Assembly (NCBI GenBank): GCA_020328135.1
Contig: JAIXNA010000018.1
Location: forward strand, 2,885 to 10,647
Direction: 5' to 3'
Length of the DNA: 7,763 bases
Source: Candidatus Endomicrobiellum dinenymphae
GTDB lineage: Bacteria; Elusimicrobiota; Endomicrobiia; Endomicrobiales; Endomicrobiaceae
In this document: positions 1 through 6,580 of the stretch, in pieces
How the letters are laid out: every line of letters starts with the position of its first letter
Numbering within the stretch: the stretch's first letter is position 1
Translations under genes and position numbers: made by a program
Notes under the pieces: generated by a model
Seen by the model: only the letters and a program-made list of their open reading frames with translations
What the model was told of the DNA's origin: nothing
Databases searched by the model: none

Positions 1-296
1 CCTTTCTTTTCCCATAAAAACAATCTTTCTTTAAGTTCCGGAGCAAAATCGTCAGCTGTTCCTTTAATTACATTGAAATATCTTGAAAGAACTAAATCGT
101 TTTCTATTATTTCTTTTAACATTTTTGCAAATTTGGCAGTATTTGGATTTTTATCCACAGTGACAAAATCTTCCACGCCAATATCAGATCTCTTCCCTGT
201 GGCCGAAAGAGATAAATAAATATCGTTTTGAGCGCAACATATAGAACCAAATAAAATTACCAAAAAAACAACAAAAATAAACTTTTTTACCATCAT
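1..296 (-). CDS. tolB: TolB, N-terminal part (gene runs off the window)
   Basis: The frame opens at an ATG at 296 (a second in-frame ATG follows directly at 293) and stays open to the window edge, giving 98 residues. It begins with a signal peptide (lysines, then a hydrophobic stretch ending near SICCAQ). The mature part reads like the TolB N-terminal domain: a first strand (IYLSLSATGKRSDIGVEDF), then AKMLKEIIENDLVLSRYFNVIKG, matching the usual pattern of a helix and the 'DL..S..F.V' segment. TolB is a periplasmic beta-propeller protein that contacts Pal and TolA; the propeller would lie outside the window. An AGGA ribosome binding site at 303-306 sits six bases before the first ATG, and the tolA stop is eight bases upstream, so it is the distal visible gene of the operon. 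The call rests on both sequence and context. Confidence 0.85.
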   Translation of the reverse strand, partial: MMVKKFIFVVFLVILFGSICCAQNDIYLSLSATGKRSDIGVEDFVTVDKNPNTAKFAKMLKEIIENDLVLSRYFNVIKGTADDFAPELKERLFLWEKK

Positions 297-304
297 ATTA
301 ATTC

Positions 305-1096
305 CTAACGTCTGAATTCAACAAATACGCCTAAGGATTCTTCACTATAATCTTCAGGCAACACAGGAAAAGGCGATGCTCTTCGTATAGCATCCAAAGC
401 ATTTCTGTCATACTCCATGCTTCCGGAAGATTCTTTAACTAAAATATCAGATACTGAACCATCTCTGTTAATTTTAAAACATCCAACGGCTCTAAGCCTG
501 CCATAACTTTCAGTCAATCTCCACTGTTCATCAATTTTTCTTCTTATTTGAACCTCATAGTAAGAAAATTTAAAATTCTGCGTGTCAAAAGATAACAAAC
601 CGACGTATTGCGGACCAGCACTAACAGATACTGCTTTTGATTCAGAAGATTGGAAAGTTTCGATATTACTATTGTTGCCCGAAATTTTTGATATTCCTTC
701 AGATTTTTTTGCTTTAAATTGCTTGACGGTTTTCTTATCTGCTTTTTTGATATCTTTCTTGGATTGAATATTTGACTTTTCTTTATCAATTTTTTTAGAC
801 TTCTCTTTCTTCTTTACAATAACGTCTTCCTTTGTCTTAACTTCTTCTACTGTTTTTGCCTCCTCTTTTATATGCTCTTGCTCGGTAACATCAAAAGCCT
901 CATTTTTTTCTTCTACAACTGCAGACATAGATTGATCCGTCATATTTTGCGATGCAGGATAAAAAACAACATCTATGGGCGATGGCAAATAGATAGTTTT
1001 TCCTTTACCGTGAATCATCGCATACAGAACTCCCAAATGAATCCATATTGAAATTATTACGCAAGTAAAAAAATTATCTCGTTTTAGTTTTAGCAT
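305..1096 (-). CDS. tolA: TolA/TonB-family energy transducer, probably TolA
   Basis: A 263-residue protein with the layout of TolA/TonB: a short cytoplasmic N-terminus, one membrane helix (about residues 9-28), a highly charged Lys/Glu linker (about 62-134) and a C-terminal TonB_C-type domain (about 179-263). The helix contains Ser16 and His20, the SxxxH spacing used by TolA and TonB to couple to TolQR/ExbBD. The C-terminal domain shows YEVQIRRKIDEQW, a 'G.v....v..SSG...D..AL.AIRRASPFPVLP' pattern and a final strand. Its place between cpoB and tolB argues for TolA rather than TonB. The linker is short compared with enterobacterial TolA. The start overlaps the end of cpoB by 23 bases and has no clear Shine-Dalgarno sequence, so translation is probably coupled. 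The role would be transmitting proton-motive energy across the periplasm to TolB/Pal during outer-membrane constriction. Confidence 0.85.
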   Translation of the reverse strand: MLKLKRDNFFTCVIISIWIHLGVLYAMIHGKGKTIYLPSPIDVVFYPASQNMTDQSMSAVVEEKNEAFDVTEQEHIKEEAKTVEEVKTKEDVIVKKKEKSKKIDKEKSNIQSKKDIKKADKKTVKQFKAKKSEGISKISGNNSNIETFQSSESKAVSVSAGPQYVGLLSFDTQNFKFSYYEVQIRRKIDEQWRLTESYGRLRAVGCFKINRDGSVSDILVKESSGSMEYDRNALDAIRRASPFPVLPEDYSEESLGVFVEFRR

Positions 1097-1775
1097 TATT
1101 GTATTTTTTAATTTTTTCTTTTGCCGTTAACGCTTCCGGACTTTGAGGATAATCGTTTACTATTGACGAAAAAATATCTAAAGATTCGTTTTGGTTACCG
1201 AGACGGTTATAACATAAAGCTATCTTTAATCTTGCAGAAGGTACAAAGTTTGATTTTTTGTAGTCCGATTCCACTTTTTTATACTCTGTCACAGCCCGAT
1301 CCAGCATCTCGCGAGAATAAAAACATTCTCCCATATAAAACCGCGCCTGCGGGGCAAGTTCGGCATTTGGATACTTTTCTACAAAAGACTGAAATCCTGA
1401 ATACGCAAGTTCAAATTTACCCATAGAATAATCGCCATAAGCGCTTTGATAAACAGACGATGGTAATACAGAATCATAATCATTTATCAATTTTTTATCC
1501 GGGTTCATTGTTGAGCCTTGAAGATTCTGATTCAACAATAAAAGTTTATTTTGCAAATCCTGCACTACGGCATTTAGCGCATCTATTGCAGCTACAGAAG
1601 AATCAACTTTTGCATACAAATCAGCTTGATTTTGTTTAAGCTCTCTGCGTTCTATCTGTAACTGCGCAAGTTCTTCCCTCAATTCATTAACCCCACGCGA
1701 ATCGGAAGATAAAGGAATGCACCCAATACTACATGTCATAGCAAGACATATCAGAAGAAAACCGTATTGTTTCAT
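1074..1775 (-). CDS. cpoB: CpoB/YbgF-type coiled-coil and TPR protein of the Tol-Pal system
   Basis: A 233-residue exported protein. A hydrophobic leader ends in SIGC (Cys19), a weak lipobox because position -3 is Ser, so lipidation is possible but not certain. Residues about 27-86 form a predicted coiled coil (heptad-like ELREELAQLQIERRELKQNQ and following), as in the trimerising N-terminus of YbgF. Residues about 107-215 hold three tetratricopeptide repeats (for example SVYQSAYGDYSMGKFELAYSGF and SARLKIALCYNRLGNQNESLDIF). This coiled-coil plus TPR layout, directly after pal and before tolA, is characteristic of CpoB, which coordinates Tol action with peptidoglycan synthesis during division. 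An in-frame TAG directly before the ATG fixes the start. The nearest AGGA is about 14 bases upstream, longer than usual. The gene begins 17 bases after pal ends and overlaps tolA. Confidence 0.88.
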   Translation of the reverse strand: MKQYGFLLICLAMTCSIGCIPLSSDSRGVNELREELAQLQIERRELKQNQADLYAKVDSSVAAIDALNAVVQDLQNKLLLLNQNLQGSTMNPDKKLINDYDSVLPSSVYQSAYGDYSMGKFELAYSGFQSFVEKYPNAELAPQARFYMGECFYSREMLDRAVTEYKKVESDYKKSNFVPSARLKIALCYNRLGNQNESLDIFSSIVNDYPQSPEALTAKEKIKKYNNAKTKTR

Positions 1776-1792
1776 CTATTTTGTTTCTGTCC

Positions 1793-2275
1793 TTATAATG
1801 TTTTTGTTTCCGCTCTTCTGTTTTTTGCCCATGCCGTTTCGTCGTCGTTTGGATCAACAGGTTTTTCTTTGCCATATGAAATGGTTGCAATTCTATTAGG
1901 CTCTATCCCAAGTAGCGCATAATACTCCTTAACTTTTAACGCTCTACGCTGACCTAATGCTAAATTATATTCTATGGTTCCTCTGTTATCAGTATGTCCT
2001 TCAAGTGCAACTTTGAGGTTAGGATTGCTGATTAAATAACTCGCATTTTCTTTTAACGTATTAGTTGAGTCATTTGTTAAATCGCTTTTATCAAAAGCAA
2101 AATATATCGTTTGGAGATGACTATCTTCTTCAGCGCCGCCTCTTACAGACGGCTCATCAGTAAAAGCGATTGCCTCTATGCCATTGTCCGCTACTGCATG
2201 TTTTATATCCTGTTTCTTACAACCTGCTGCAAAAACAAATATGCTAGCCAACGACAACAACAAAAACTTTTTCAT
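1793..2275 (-). CDS. pal: Pal, peptidoglycan-associated lipoprotein
   Basis: A 160-residue lipoprotein with an OmpA-type C-terminal domain. The leader (MKKFLLLSLASIFVFAAGC) ends at Cys19, the expected lipidation site. A short linker is followed by the OmpA_C fold from about residue 55: IYFAFDKSDL, then LEGHTDNRGTIEYNLALGQRRA (91-112), which holds the Asp96 and Arg111 expected to bind the diaminopimelate of peptidoglycan, and a C-terminal AWAKNRRAE. Length and motif order fit Pal. It would anchor the outer membrane to the cell wall and cycle under TolA/TolB control. A strong GAGGAG ribosome binding site lies about six bases before the ATG. It is the first gene of the visible pal-cpoB-tolA-tolB operon and follows the predicted promoter at 2533-2561 through a long leader. 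Confidence 0.93.
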   Translation of the reverse strand: MKKFLLLSLASIFVFAAGCKKQDIKHAVADNGIEAIAFTDEPSVRGGAEEDSHLQTIYFAFDKSDLTNDSTNTLKENASYLISNPNLKVALEGHTDNRGTIEYNLALGQRRALKVKEYYALLGIEPNRIATISYGKEKPVDPNDDETAWAKNRRAETKTL

Positions 2276-2313
2276 TTATCGCTCCTCTCCCTTTTTTTCA
2301 ATACACTACACAC

Positions 2314-2515
2314 AGTCAACCAACCTTATATTGATACATTGCATTAGCTCAAAAATAGATGCAATGCTAGACTGACTGACAAAAAGCAACAGCTCATTCC
2401 TCTTGTTAGGAAGTCCAACGACGCAGCTGGCTATTTTTGAGCTAACTCTCTACGAGCTACGTCCTTTTCGGTAAATTTAAGTAGCGCAATTGTGTCAATA
2501 TAAGGTTGGTTGACT
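2314..2515. repeat. Nested inverted-repeat element of about 200 bases (MITE-like or structured leader)
   Basis: Two 23-base arms, 2315-2337 and 2492-2514, are reverse complements with a single mismatch (2335/2494); the pairing extends one base outward (2314/2515) and one inward (2338/2491). The outer end of each arm reads AGTCAACCAACC inward. A second, perfect 15-base inverted repeat lies inside: TTAGCTCAAAAATAG at 2344-2358 and its complement at 2431-2445. A small hairpin TTCCT-6-AGGAA (2397-2412) sits in the centre, and a tandem ACTG/ACTG occurs at 2371-2378. The inner and outer right arms are separated by 46 bases but the left arms by only six, so the structure is lopsided. No open reading frame of note lies inside, and I see no convincing target duplication. 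It could be a non-autonomous transposable element or a conserved leader RNA. Confidence 0.75.
2381..2429 (-). terminator. Possible attenuator-like hairpin in the pal leader
   Basis: Read on the minus strand, CAGCT (2429-2425) can pair with AGCTG (2394-2390), enclosing the inner TTCCT/AGGAA hairpin. The outer stem is followed by TTGC and a run of five T (2385-2381). This could act as a weak terminator or attenuator inside the pal leader. The stem is short and interrupted, and the alternative pairing of the 15-base arms would compete with it, so this is tentative. Confidence 0.25.
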
Positions 2516-2532
2516 ATATTTTCGCGAAGAGC

Positions 2533-2561
2533 ATTTTATAACATTACAGACTTTACGTCAA
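2533..2561 (-). promoter_or_regulatory. Predicted sigma-70-type promoter of the pal operon
   Basis: On the minus strand there is a -35 box TTGACG (2561-2556), a 17-base spacer and a -10 box TAAAAT (2538-2533); each box differs from consensus at one position. Transcription would begin near 2526, before the inverted-repeat element, giving a leader of about 250 nucleotides before pal. The -35 box is part of a small dyad, GTCAA-CAT-TTGAC (2557-2569), which could be an operator. The promoter lies between the upstream terminator and the pal operon, as expected. Confidence 0.55.
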
Positions 2562-2611
2562 CATTTGACTATATGCCGCTTTCGTTTTATTAACAGTTTT
2601 AGTAATTCCTA

Positions 2612-2645
2612 TTTTTTAAAAGGGACGCCAGGCGAAGCCTGACGC
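2612..2645 (-). terminator. Predicted intrinsic terminator after the outer-membrane protein gene
   Basis: Minus-strand RNA forms a nine-pair stem, GCGUCAGGC (2645-2637) with GCCUGGCGU (2633-2625), including two G-U pairs and a UUC loop. It is followed by CCC, UUUU (2621-2618) and an A-run. The hairpin begins five bases after the stop of the gene ending at 2650. The U tract is short and offset by CCC, so termination may be partial. Confidence 0.6.
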
Positions 2646-2649
2646 GATA

Positions 2650-3480
2650 TTATAATTGTACGCCAAACTGGAAACCAAATTCAATTGTATGATTTTTTGG
2701 CTCAACCCAATTTTCATACCTCAACAATTCACCTTTTTCAGAAAACTTCGACATCGCGACCTTGTTTGAAGATTCTTCTATACTCCAATATCTTACAAAC
2801 GGTCCTGCCGACAATACGATATTCCTATATTTTTTAGAAATCTTTCCTGAAAATCTAAAACCATATCCACAATCCTGATTAAATTCTGCAGGCGACGCAG
2901 TAAAGTAACTTTTCTGAAGCCCGAAGCAAAAAAGATCATACTCGGCATTTAGAACAATATTAAATTCTTTTTTACATTTAAATTTAAAATCGATACCTAA
3001 TGGCAAATACACATACACATCCTCTCTATCATACCCATGGAAATCTTTACTAAACTCGTTAAGCAAATATCCGCAACCAATACCCATATAAGGCAAAATT
3101 TCAAAAACACCGCCTGTATCATATACATAACCCAATAGACACCTCGGCTCGACGTACCAGTCAATTATATTATATGCTTTGTATGGTTCTTTTGTTTCCA
3201 ACAGCGTACCATCATAATCAGTCGTCCCTATCATAAAACGGGCTTGCAAAGCGCAGAAAAGTTTATCATTTAATTTAGATAGAAAACTACGCGAAAACAA
3301 TTCTGCATTTACGCCATATTTTACGCCGTCAAATCGCATATAGCCAGGTTCTTTGTAATGATAACTAGCAATTTCTAACGCAAGCGAAATATTGTTTTTT
3401 TTATCGTTTGCAAAAACAGGTACAACGGAAACAAATAACAGAACGCACAATAAAAGATTTTTGATTATCGTTTCTCTCAT
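2650..3480 (-). CDS. Predicted outer-membrane beta-barrel protein, function unknown
   Basis: A 276-residue protein with a clear signal peptide (basic start, hydrophobic core, likely cleavage after VFA at residue 24). The mature part is rich in alternating hydrophobic/aromatic strands of about ten residues separated by polar turns, for example ISLALEIASYHY, VLNAEYDLFCFG, YGFRFSGKIS, IVLSAGPFVRYW and a closing strand IEFGFQFGVQL. This is the pattern of a 10-12-stranded outer-membrane barrel, and the final strand resembles a BAM-recognised terminal strand, although it ends in Leu rather than the common Phe. I do not recognise a specific family. The start lies one base after the dus stop codon and lacks a good Shine-Dalgarno sequence, so translation is probably coupled. 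It is the last gene before the terminator. Possible roles are pore or adhesin; nothing in the sequence decides between them. Confidence 0.75.
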   Translation of the reverse strand: MRETIIKNLLLCVLLFVSVVPVFANDKKNNISLALEIASYHYKEPGYMRFDGVKYGVNAELFSRSFLSKLNDKLFCALQARFMIGTTDYDGTLLETKEPYKAYNIIDWYVEPRCLLGYVYDTGGVFEILPYMGIGCGYLLNEFSKDFHGYDREDVYVYLPLGIDFKFKCKKEFNIVLNAEYDLFCFGLQKSYFTASPAEFNQDCGYGFRFSGKISKKYRNIVLSAGPFVRYWSIEESSNKVAMSKFSEKGELLRYENWVEPKNHTIEFGFQFGVQL

Positions 3481-3481
3481 C

Positions 3482-4441
3482 CTAAATAAATTTTATCAAT
3501 TCGTTAAAATCAGCCAAAGCGGTCATTGTATTAATCATACCTCGTATTTTTGCGGCATTTGGCAAATCTTTTACATAATAATGAGCAACTTTTCTCATTG
3601 TCACAAGCCCATTCTTTTCCCTATAATATTCCATAGAGTATTTTGCATGTTGTTTCAACCATTCTATTTTCTCTTTTTTTGATGCCAACGGTAATACGCT
3701 GCCGTTATTAATAAAATGTTCCAATCTTTTAAATATTGAATAATTACCTATCGCAGCTCTGCCTATCATAAGTCCTTCGCAATTTGGTATTTGTAAAAAT
3801 CTTGCAGCCGTTTCTTCATTTGTAATGCCGCCATTTGCAACAATTGGTATTTTAGCATTGGAACAAGCGGCGGCAAACGATTGTAAATCAGGCTCGCCGC
3901 AGTGCCCTTGAGAAGCAGGTCTTACGTGTATGGCTACCATCTGTACTCCACAATTTTGAGCTATTCTAATAATTTCAGAAGCAATATTTTGTCCAGGCAA
4001 AAGGCCTATACGTATTTTAATCGTAACCGGAATATCAACGCTCTTTACAATCGCTTCTAAAATTTCTGATACAAGTTCTTCATTTGCAAGAAGTTTTGCC
4101 CCTGCCCCAACTTTTGTTATTTTCCGCGCGGGACAACCCAAGTTAACGTCAACAATGTCTGCGCCCATATCTCTGACAATTTTTGCCGCTTCAGACATAC
4201 TGTAGATATCTCCCCCAAAAATCTGAGCTGCAATAGGTTTTTCTTTGTCTAACATTTTTAAAAGTTTTTTTGTTTTTTCATCGCGATAAACAAGAGCTTT
4301 TGCCGAAACCATCTCCGTATATACAAGCCCTGCTCCGCCGTTCTTTGCAAGAATACGCAAAGGCAAATCGGTTATCCCAGCCATCGGAGCAAGAATAACA
4401 TTGTTATCAAGTTCTATATTCCCGATTTTTAATTTTTTCAT
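3482..4441 (-). CDS. dus: tRNA-dihydrouridine synthase, DusB-type
   Basis: A flavoprotein that reduces uridines in tRNA to dihydrouridine with FMN and NAD(P)H. From the ATG at 4441 it is 319 residues, normal for the family. Motifs in order: NVILAPMAGITDLPLR (residues about 14-29, FMN site), AAQIFGG, DVNLGCPARKITKVGAGAKLL with the catalytic Cys103, KIRIG, a His-x-Arg at 172-174, VANGGI (201-206) and GLMIGRAAIGN (223-233), followed by the helical C-terminal tRNA-binding domain. A longer reading begins with TTG at 4480 inside tsaD, but MKKLKIGNIELDN is where DusB proteins normally begin, so I chose the ATG. The usual HGRT motif reads HVRP here. No strong ribosome binding site is visible; the start is 20 bases after the tsaD stop. 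The position specificity (DusA/B/C) cannot be settled by eye. Confidence 0.9.
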   Translation of the reverse strand: MKKLKIGNIELDNNVILAPMAGITDLPLRILAKNGGAGLVYTEMVSAKALVYRDEKTKKLLKMLDKEKPIAAQIFGGDIYSMSEAAKIVRDMGADIVDVNLGCPARKITKVGAGAKLLANEELVSEILEAIVKSVDIPVTIKIRIGLLPGQNIASEIIRIAQNCGVQMVAIHVRPASQGHCGEPDLQSFAAACSNAKIPIVANGGITNEETAARFLQIPNCEGLMIGRAAIGNYSIFKRLEHFINNGSVLPLASKKEKIEWLKQHAKYSMEYYREKNGLVTMRKVAHYYVKDLPNAAKIRGMINTMTALADFNELIKFI

Positions 4442-4452
4442 TTTGTTGTTAC

Positions 4453-4466
4453 TATAGTCGACTATA
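4453..4466. repeat. Perfect 14-base palindrome at the tsaD/dus junction
   Basis: TATAGTCGACTATA is a perfect palindrome that includes the tsaD stop codon and ends 11 bases before the dus ATG. It could form a small hairpin close to the dus start, or be chance in AT-rich DNA. Confidence 0.4.
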
Positions 4467-5496
4467 TATAGGTTCGCCAATTCTCTAATACTAACGACGG
4501 ATTAGGTTTTAATTGAAACGGACTATAAGTTAAGCCGCATTTCTTTTGCTTAAGATACGCCGCGCAACCAATCATCGCGGCGTTATCCGTACAATAAAGC
4601 AACGACGGAATAAAAATTTTTATCTTATTTTTACGGCCTGTTTCAATAAACATTTTTCTTATTAAAGAATTTGCGCTTACGCCTCCGCCAAGCGCAATTT
4701 GTTTTAAATTAAATTCCTTTACCGCTTCAAAAGCTTTAAAACAAAGGGTTTCGGCTACAGCCTGTCTGAAAGAAGCGCATATATCGTTTAAATGATTTTC
4801 ATCTTTAACAGGATTTGCTTTCAAATAATTTAAAACAGCAGTTTTAATACCCGAGAAAGAAAAATCCCAAGTTCCTTTTAAATATGGTCTTGTAAATTTT
4901 ATTGCATCAGGATTTCCCTTTTCGGCTTTTTTATCTATTATGGGACCGCCCGGATAAGAAAGACCCAACATTTTGGCGGCTTTATCAAAAGCTTCGCCCG
5001 CCGCATCATCTCTTGTCCCGCCAAGTATCTTATATTTTCCGAAATCTTCAACTATTATCAGCTCCGTATGTCCGCCAGATATTATTAAGCCTAAAAATGG
5101 CGGCTTCGTAGCTCTATTTTCAATAAGAAAAGAGTACAAATGACCTTCTAGGTGATTTACGGGAATTAAAGGTTTTTTATAAACGCTTGCGATCGATTTT
5201 GCAGCTATTGCCCCAACAAGAAGAGCTCCTGCAAGTCCGGGACCAGCAGTAAAGGCAACGCCGTCTATTTTTTTAGAAAAATCTTCAAACTTTACATTTG
5301 CTTTATTTAAAGCCTGATATATTACAGGATTGATATTTTCTATGTGAGCGCGACTTGCAAGTTCCGGAACAACGCCAAAAAACTTAGCATGTATTTCTAT
5401 TTGCGACGATATTACAACAGATTTTACCTTTGACCCATTTGAAACTACCGAGGCGGATGTTTCATCACAAGAAGATTCTAATGCAAGTATATTCAT
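4462..5496 (-). CDS. tsaD: tRNA threonylcarbamoyladenosine transferase TsaD
   Basis: TsaD (Kae1/YgjD family) transfers the threonylcarbamoyl group from threonylcarbamoyl-AMP to A37 of ANN-decoding tRNAs, working in the cytoplasm with TsaB and TsaE. The protein is 344 residues, full length. The N-terminus MNILALESSCDETSAS is diagnostic. Metal ligands are present: NHLEGH (His115, His119) and Asp304 in CTDNAAMIG. Nucleotide-binding elements follow: LIISGGHTEL, GGTRDDAAGEAFDKAAKMLGL, YPGGP, DFSFSGIKTA and ALGGGVSANSLIR (268-280). Nothing looks damaged, in contrast to ctpA upstream. The ATG lies two bases after the stop of the preceding gene and has no strong Shine-Dalgarno sequence, suggesting coupling. 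tsaB and tsaE are not in the window. Confidence 0.97.
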   Translation of the reverse strand: MNILALESSCDETSASVVSNGSKVKSVVISSQIEIHAKFFGVVPELASRAHIENINPVIYQALNKANVKFEDFSKKIDGVAFTAGPGLAGALLVGAIAAKSIASVYKKPLIPVNHLEGHLYSFLIENRATKPPFLGLIISGGHTELIIVEDFGKYKILGGTRDDAAGEAFDKAAKMLGLSYPGGPIIDKKAEKGNPDAIKFTRPYLKGTWDFSFSGIKTAVLNYLKANPVKDENHLNDICASFRQAVAETLCFKAFEAVKEFNLKQIALGGGVSANSLIRKMFIETGRKNKIKIFIPSLLYCTDNAAMIGCAAYLKQKKCGLTYSPFQLKPNPSLVLENWRTYI

Positions 5497-5498
5497 AT

Positions 5499-5942
5499 TT
5501 AATACCGATTTTTTACATATTTTCCAGATACAAGAGTTACATTGGAATAATTTCTGTTTGGCGAATAAAATTTATATGTTACAGAACCGTCAACATTATC
5601 AAGTTTGCTTAAACCTACTTTCATGGCTCTAGCAACGCTTCTGAAATTTGTTTCAAAAGACTGCGCCGTTTTGTCGGGCTTAAGCTTTATTGTTTTATAA
5701 AATTCGTTCCATTGCGCGGATCTTGTATTTCTCTCTCTTGTGTACTGAGTTATAACATCTTCTTGCCCTACGCCATTGGCAACTAAAACGTCAACAATTC
5801 TTTTATCAAGAGCATTATCTACCAATATTTTTTGTTTGCTAACGGGCTGGATTGCAAACCATATCCCCATACCGCACAAGAATAGCGCTATTATATATAT
5901 TTTAATCCATATACTTTCTTTCTTTTCTTTTTTGCCTGCCAC
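5499..5942 (-). CDS. Small single-pass membrane protein in the YibQ position, function unknown
   Basis: A 147-residue protein starting with GTG at 5942; a strong TAGGAGGG (5948-5955) five bases upstream supports this start. A lysine-rich tail (MAGKKEKKE) precedes one membrane helix (about residues 11-31), after which a soluble, presumably periplasmic, part of about 115 residues follows: DNALDKRIVDVLVANGVGQEDVITQYTRERN, then two or three predicted strands ending VTLVSGKYVKNRY. I do not recognise the domain with certainty. In many Gram-negative bacteria the gene next to envC, or after envC-ctp, is yibQ (divergent polysaccharide deacetylase), whose N-terminal region has a similar membrane anchor and small alpha/beta segment ahead of the deacetylase barrel. 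The barrel is absent here. It may be a truncated or reduced YibQ relative, or an unrelated protein. It is followed by tsaD after two bases. Confidence 0.6.
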   Translation of the reverse strand: MAGKKEKKESIWIKIYIIALFLCGMGIWFAIQPVSKQKILVDNALDKRIVDVLVANGVGQEDVITQYTRERNTRSAQWNEFYKTIKLKPDKTAQSFETNFRSVARAMKVGLSKLDNVDGSVTYKFYSPNRNYSNVTLVSGKYVKNRY

Positions 5943-5967
5943 TACATCCCTCCTAACTATTTATCAA

Positions 5968-6204
5968 CTAAAGCTGTTGAAGATGCTCTATATTCTCACT
6001 AATTTTATTTTCTTTTACGATTCATATAGCCTTATTTAAAACATTATCTTCAACTTTATTTGCATTAAAGTTCTTATCTCTTGCAAAAAATCACATCTCC
6101 TCGCGCATAAAGTTTAATTTTTTCTTCCATCGTAACTTTAATCTCTATATCGGGCGTAATGCCATTTTTCACATTTGAATAATCTATAGTATTTCGCAAC
6201 TGCT
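5968..6204 (-). pseudogene. ctpA remnant: end of S41 domain and C-terminal tail
   Basis: In one frame QAVAKYY resembles the 'TxAKYY' strand near the end of S41 domains. In another frame the sequence continues as DYSNVKNGITPDIEIKVTMEEKIKLYARGDVIF, matching the 'GITPDIEV' segment that follows the catalytic domain. After a further frameshift near 6075 it goes on as ARDKNFNANKVEDNVLNKAI, reaches a TGA, and continues IVKENKISENIEHLQQL to a TAG at 5968, just before the ribosome binding site of the next gene. This order of family-like pieces in changing frames is what marks it as a decayed gene. Confidence 0.8.
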
Positions 6205-6580
6205 TGAAATTGTGATTTTAACTTTTTCCCAGTTTTATCATTCATCAAACCAATAGCTTCGCCGCTTGACATAGTTATGGCAGACCTATTGTTAATTTTT
6301 ACGATTTTGTCACCATGAACGATTCCAGCTCTGTACGTCGGAGTATCAGGTATTGGCGACACAACCGTTAGAAAACCATTTTTAACAGTTATGTAAAGTC
6401 CTACGCCGCGCCGCTTATAAGGCCACTCTGTTTCATTCTTCATTTCTTTATATGCTTTGTTTTCCAGATACTGAGAAAACGGATTCAAAGCAGATACAAC
6501 ACTTTTGATAGCGCCTACGGCTAAATCTTTAGGTTTTGTTTCAGGAACATGGTTTGTATTTAGTGACTTCCATAACATCT
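6205..6580 (-). pseudogene. ctpA remnant: helical N-domain and PDZ domain
   Basis: An open frame (6578-6138 as read) encodes NTNHVPETKPKDLAVGAIKSV, PFSQYLENKAYKEMKNETE, GVGLYITVKNGFLTVVSPIPDTPTYRAGIVHGDKIVKINNRSAI and GEAIGLMNDKTGK, a nearly complete match to the region before and through the PDZ domain of CtpA proteases. The usual 'GxFGGLGI' reads WPYKRRGVGL, so the carboxylate-binding loop is altered. After GK the family continues 'KVKITI'; this is present, but one frame over, because an A-run is a base short. No real gene start exists at the ATG at 6578; this is a fragment. Confidence 0.85.

Noticed and set aside
582..767. Plus-strand open frames opposite tolA and other genes (also near 1121-1426, 2111-2375, 3392-3682, 4902-5111, 5776-6039)
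   Set aside because: They lie mostly antisense to well-supported genes or gene remnants, and show no recognisable domains; they look like by-products of AT-rich coding DNA.
2371..2380. ACTGACTGAC as part of a repeat array
   Set aside because: Only two and a half units with no further copies; not a CRISPR or a satellite.
2510..2540. Plus-strand promoter formed by the outward TTGACT at the element end
   Set aside because: No good -10 box lies at 16-18 bases and there is no plus-strand gene to drive.
2276..2649. tRNA or other known RNA gene in the gap
   Set aside because: The folding comes from long inverted repeats; no cloverleaf, T-loop consensus or recognisable riboswitch core was found.
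4442..4480. Longer N-terminus for the dihydrouridine synthase starting with TTG inside tsaD
   Set aside because: The extra 13 residues do not match the family, and the ATG at 4441 gives the usual MKKLKIG start.
6138..6578. A stand-alone PDZ protein starting at the ATG at 6578
   Set aside because: There is no ribosome binding site, the first residues are out-of-frame ctpA sequence and the last 25 or so are frameshifted; it is an internal piece of a broken gene.
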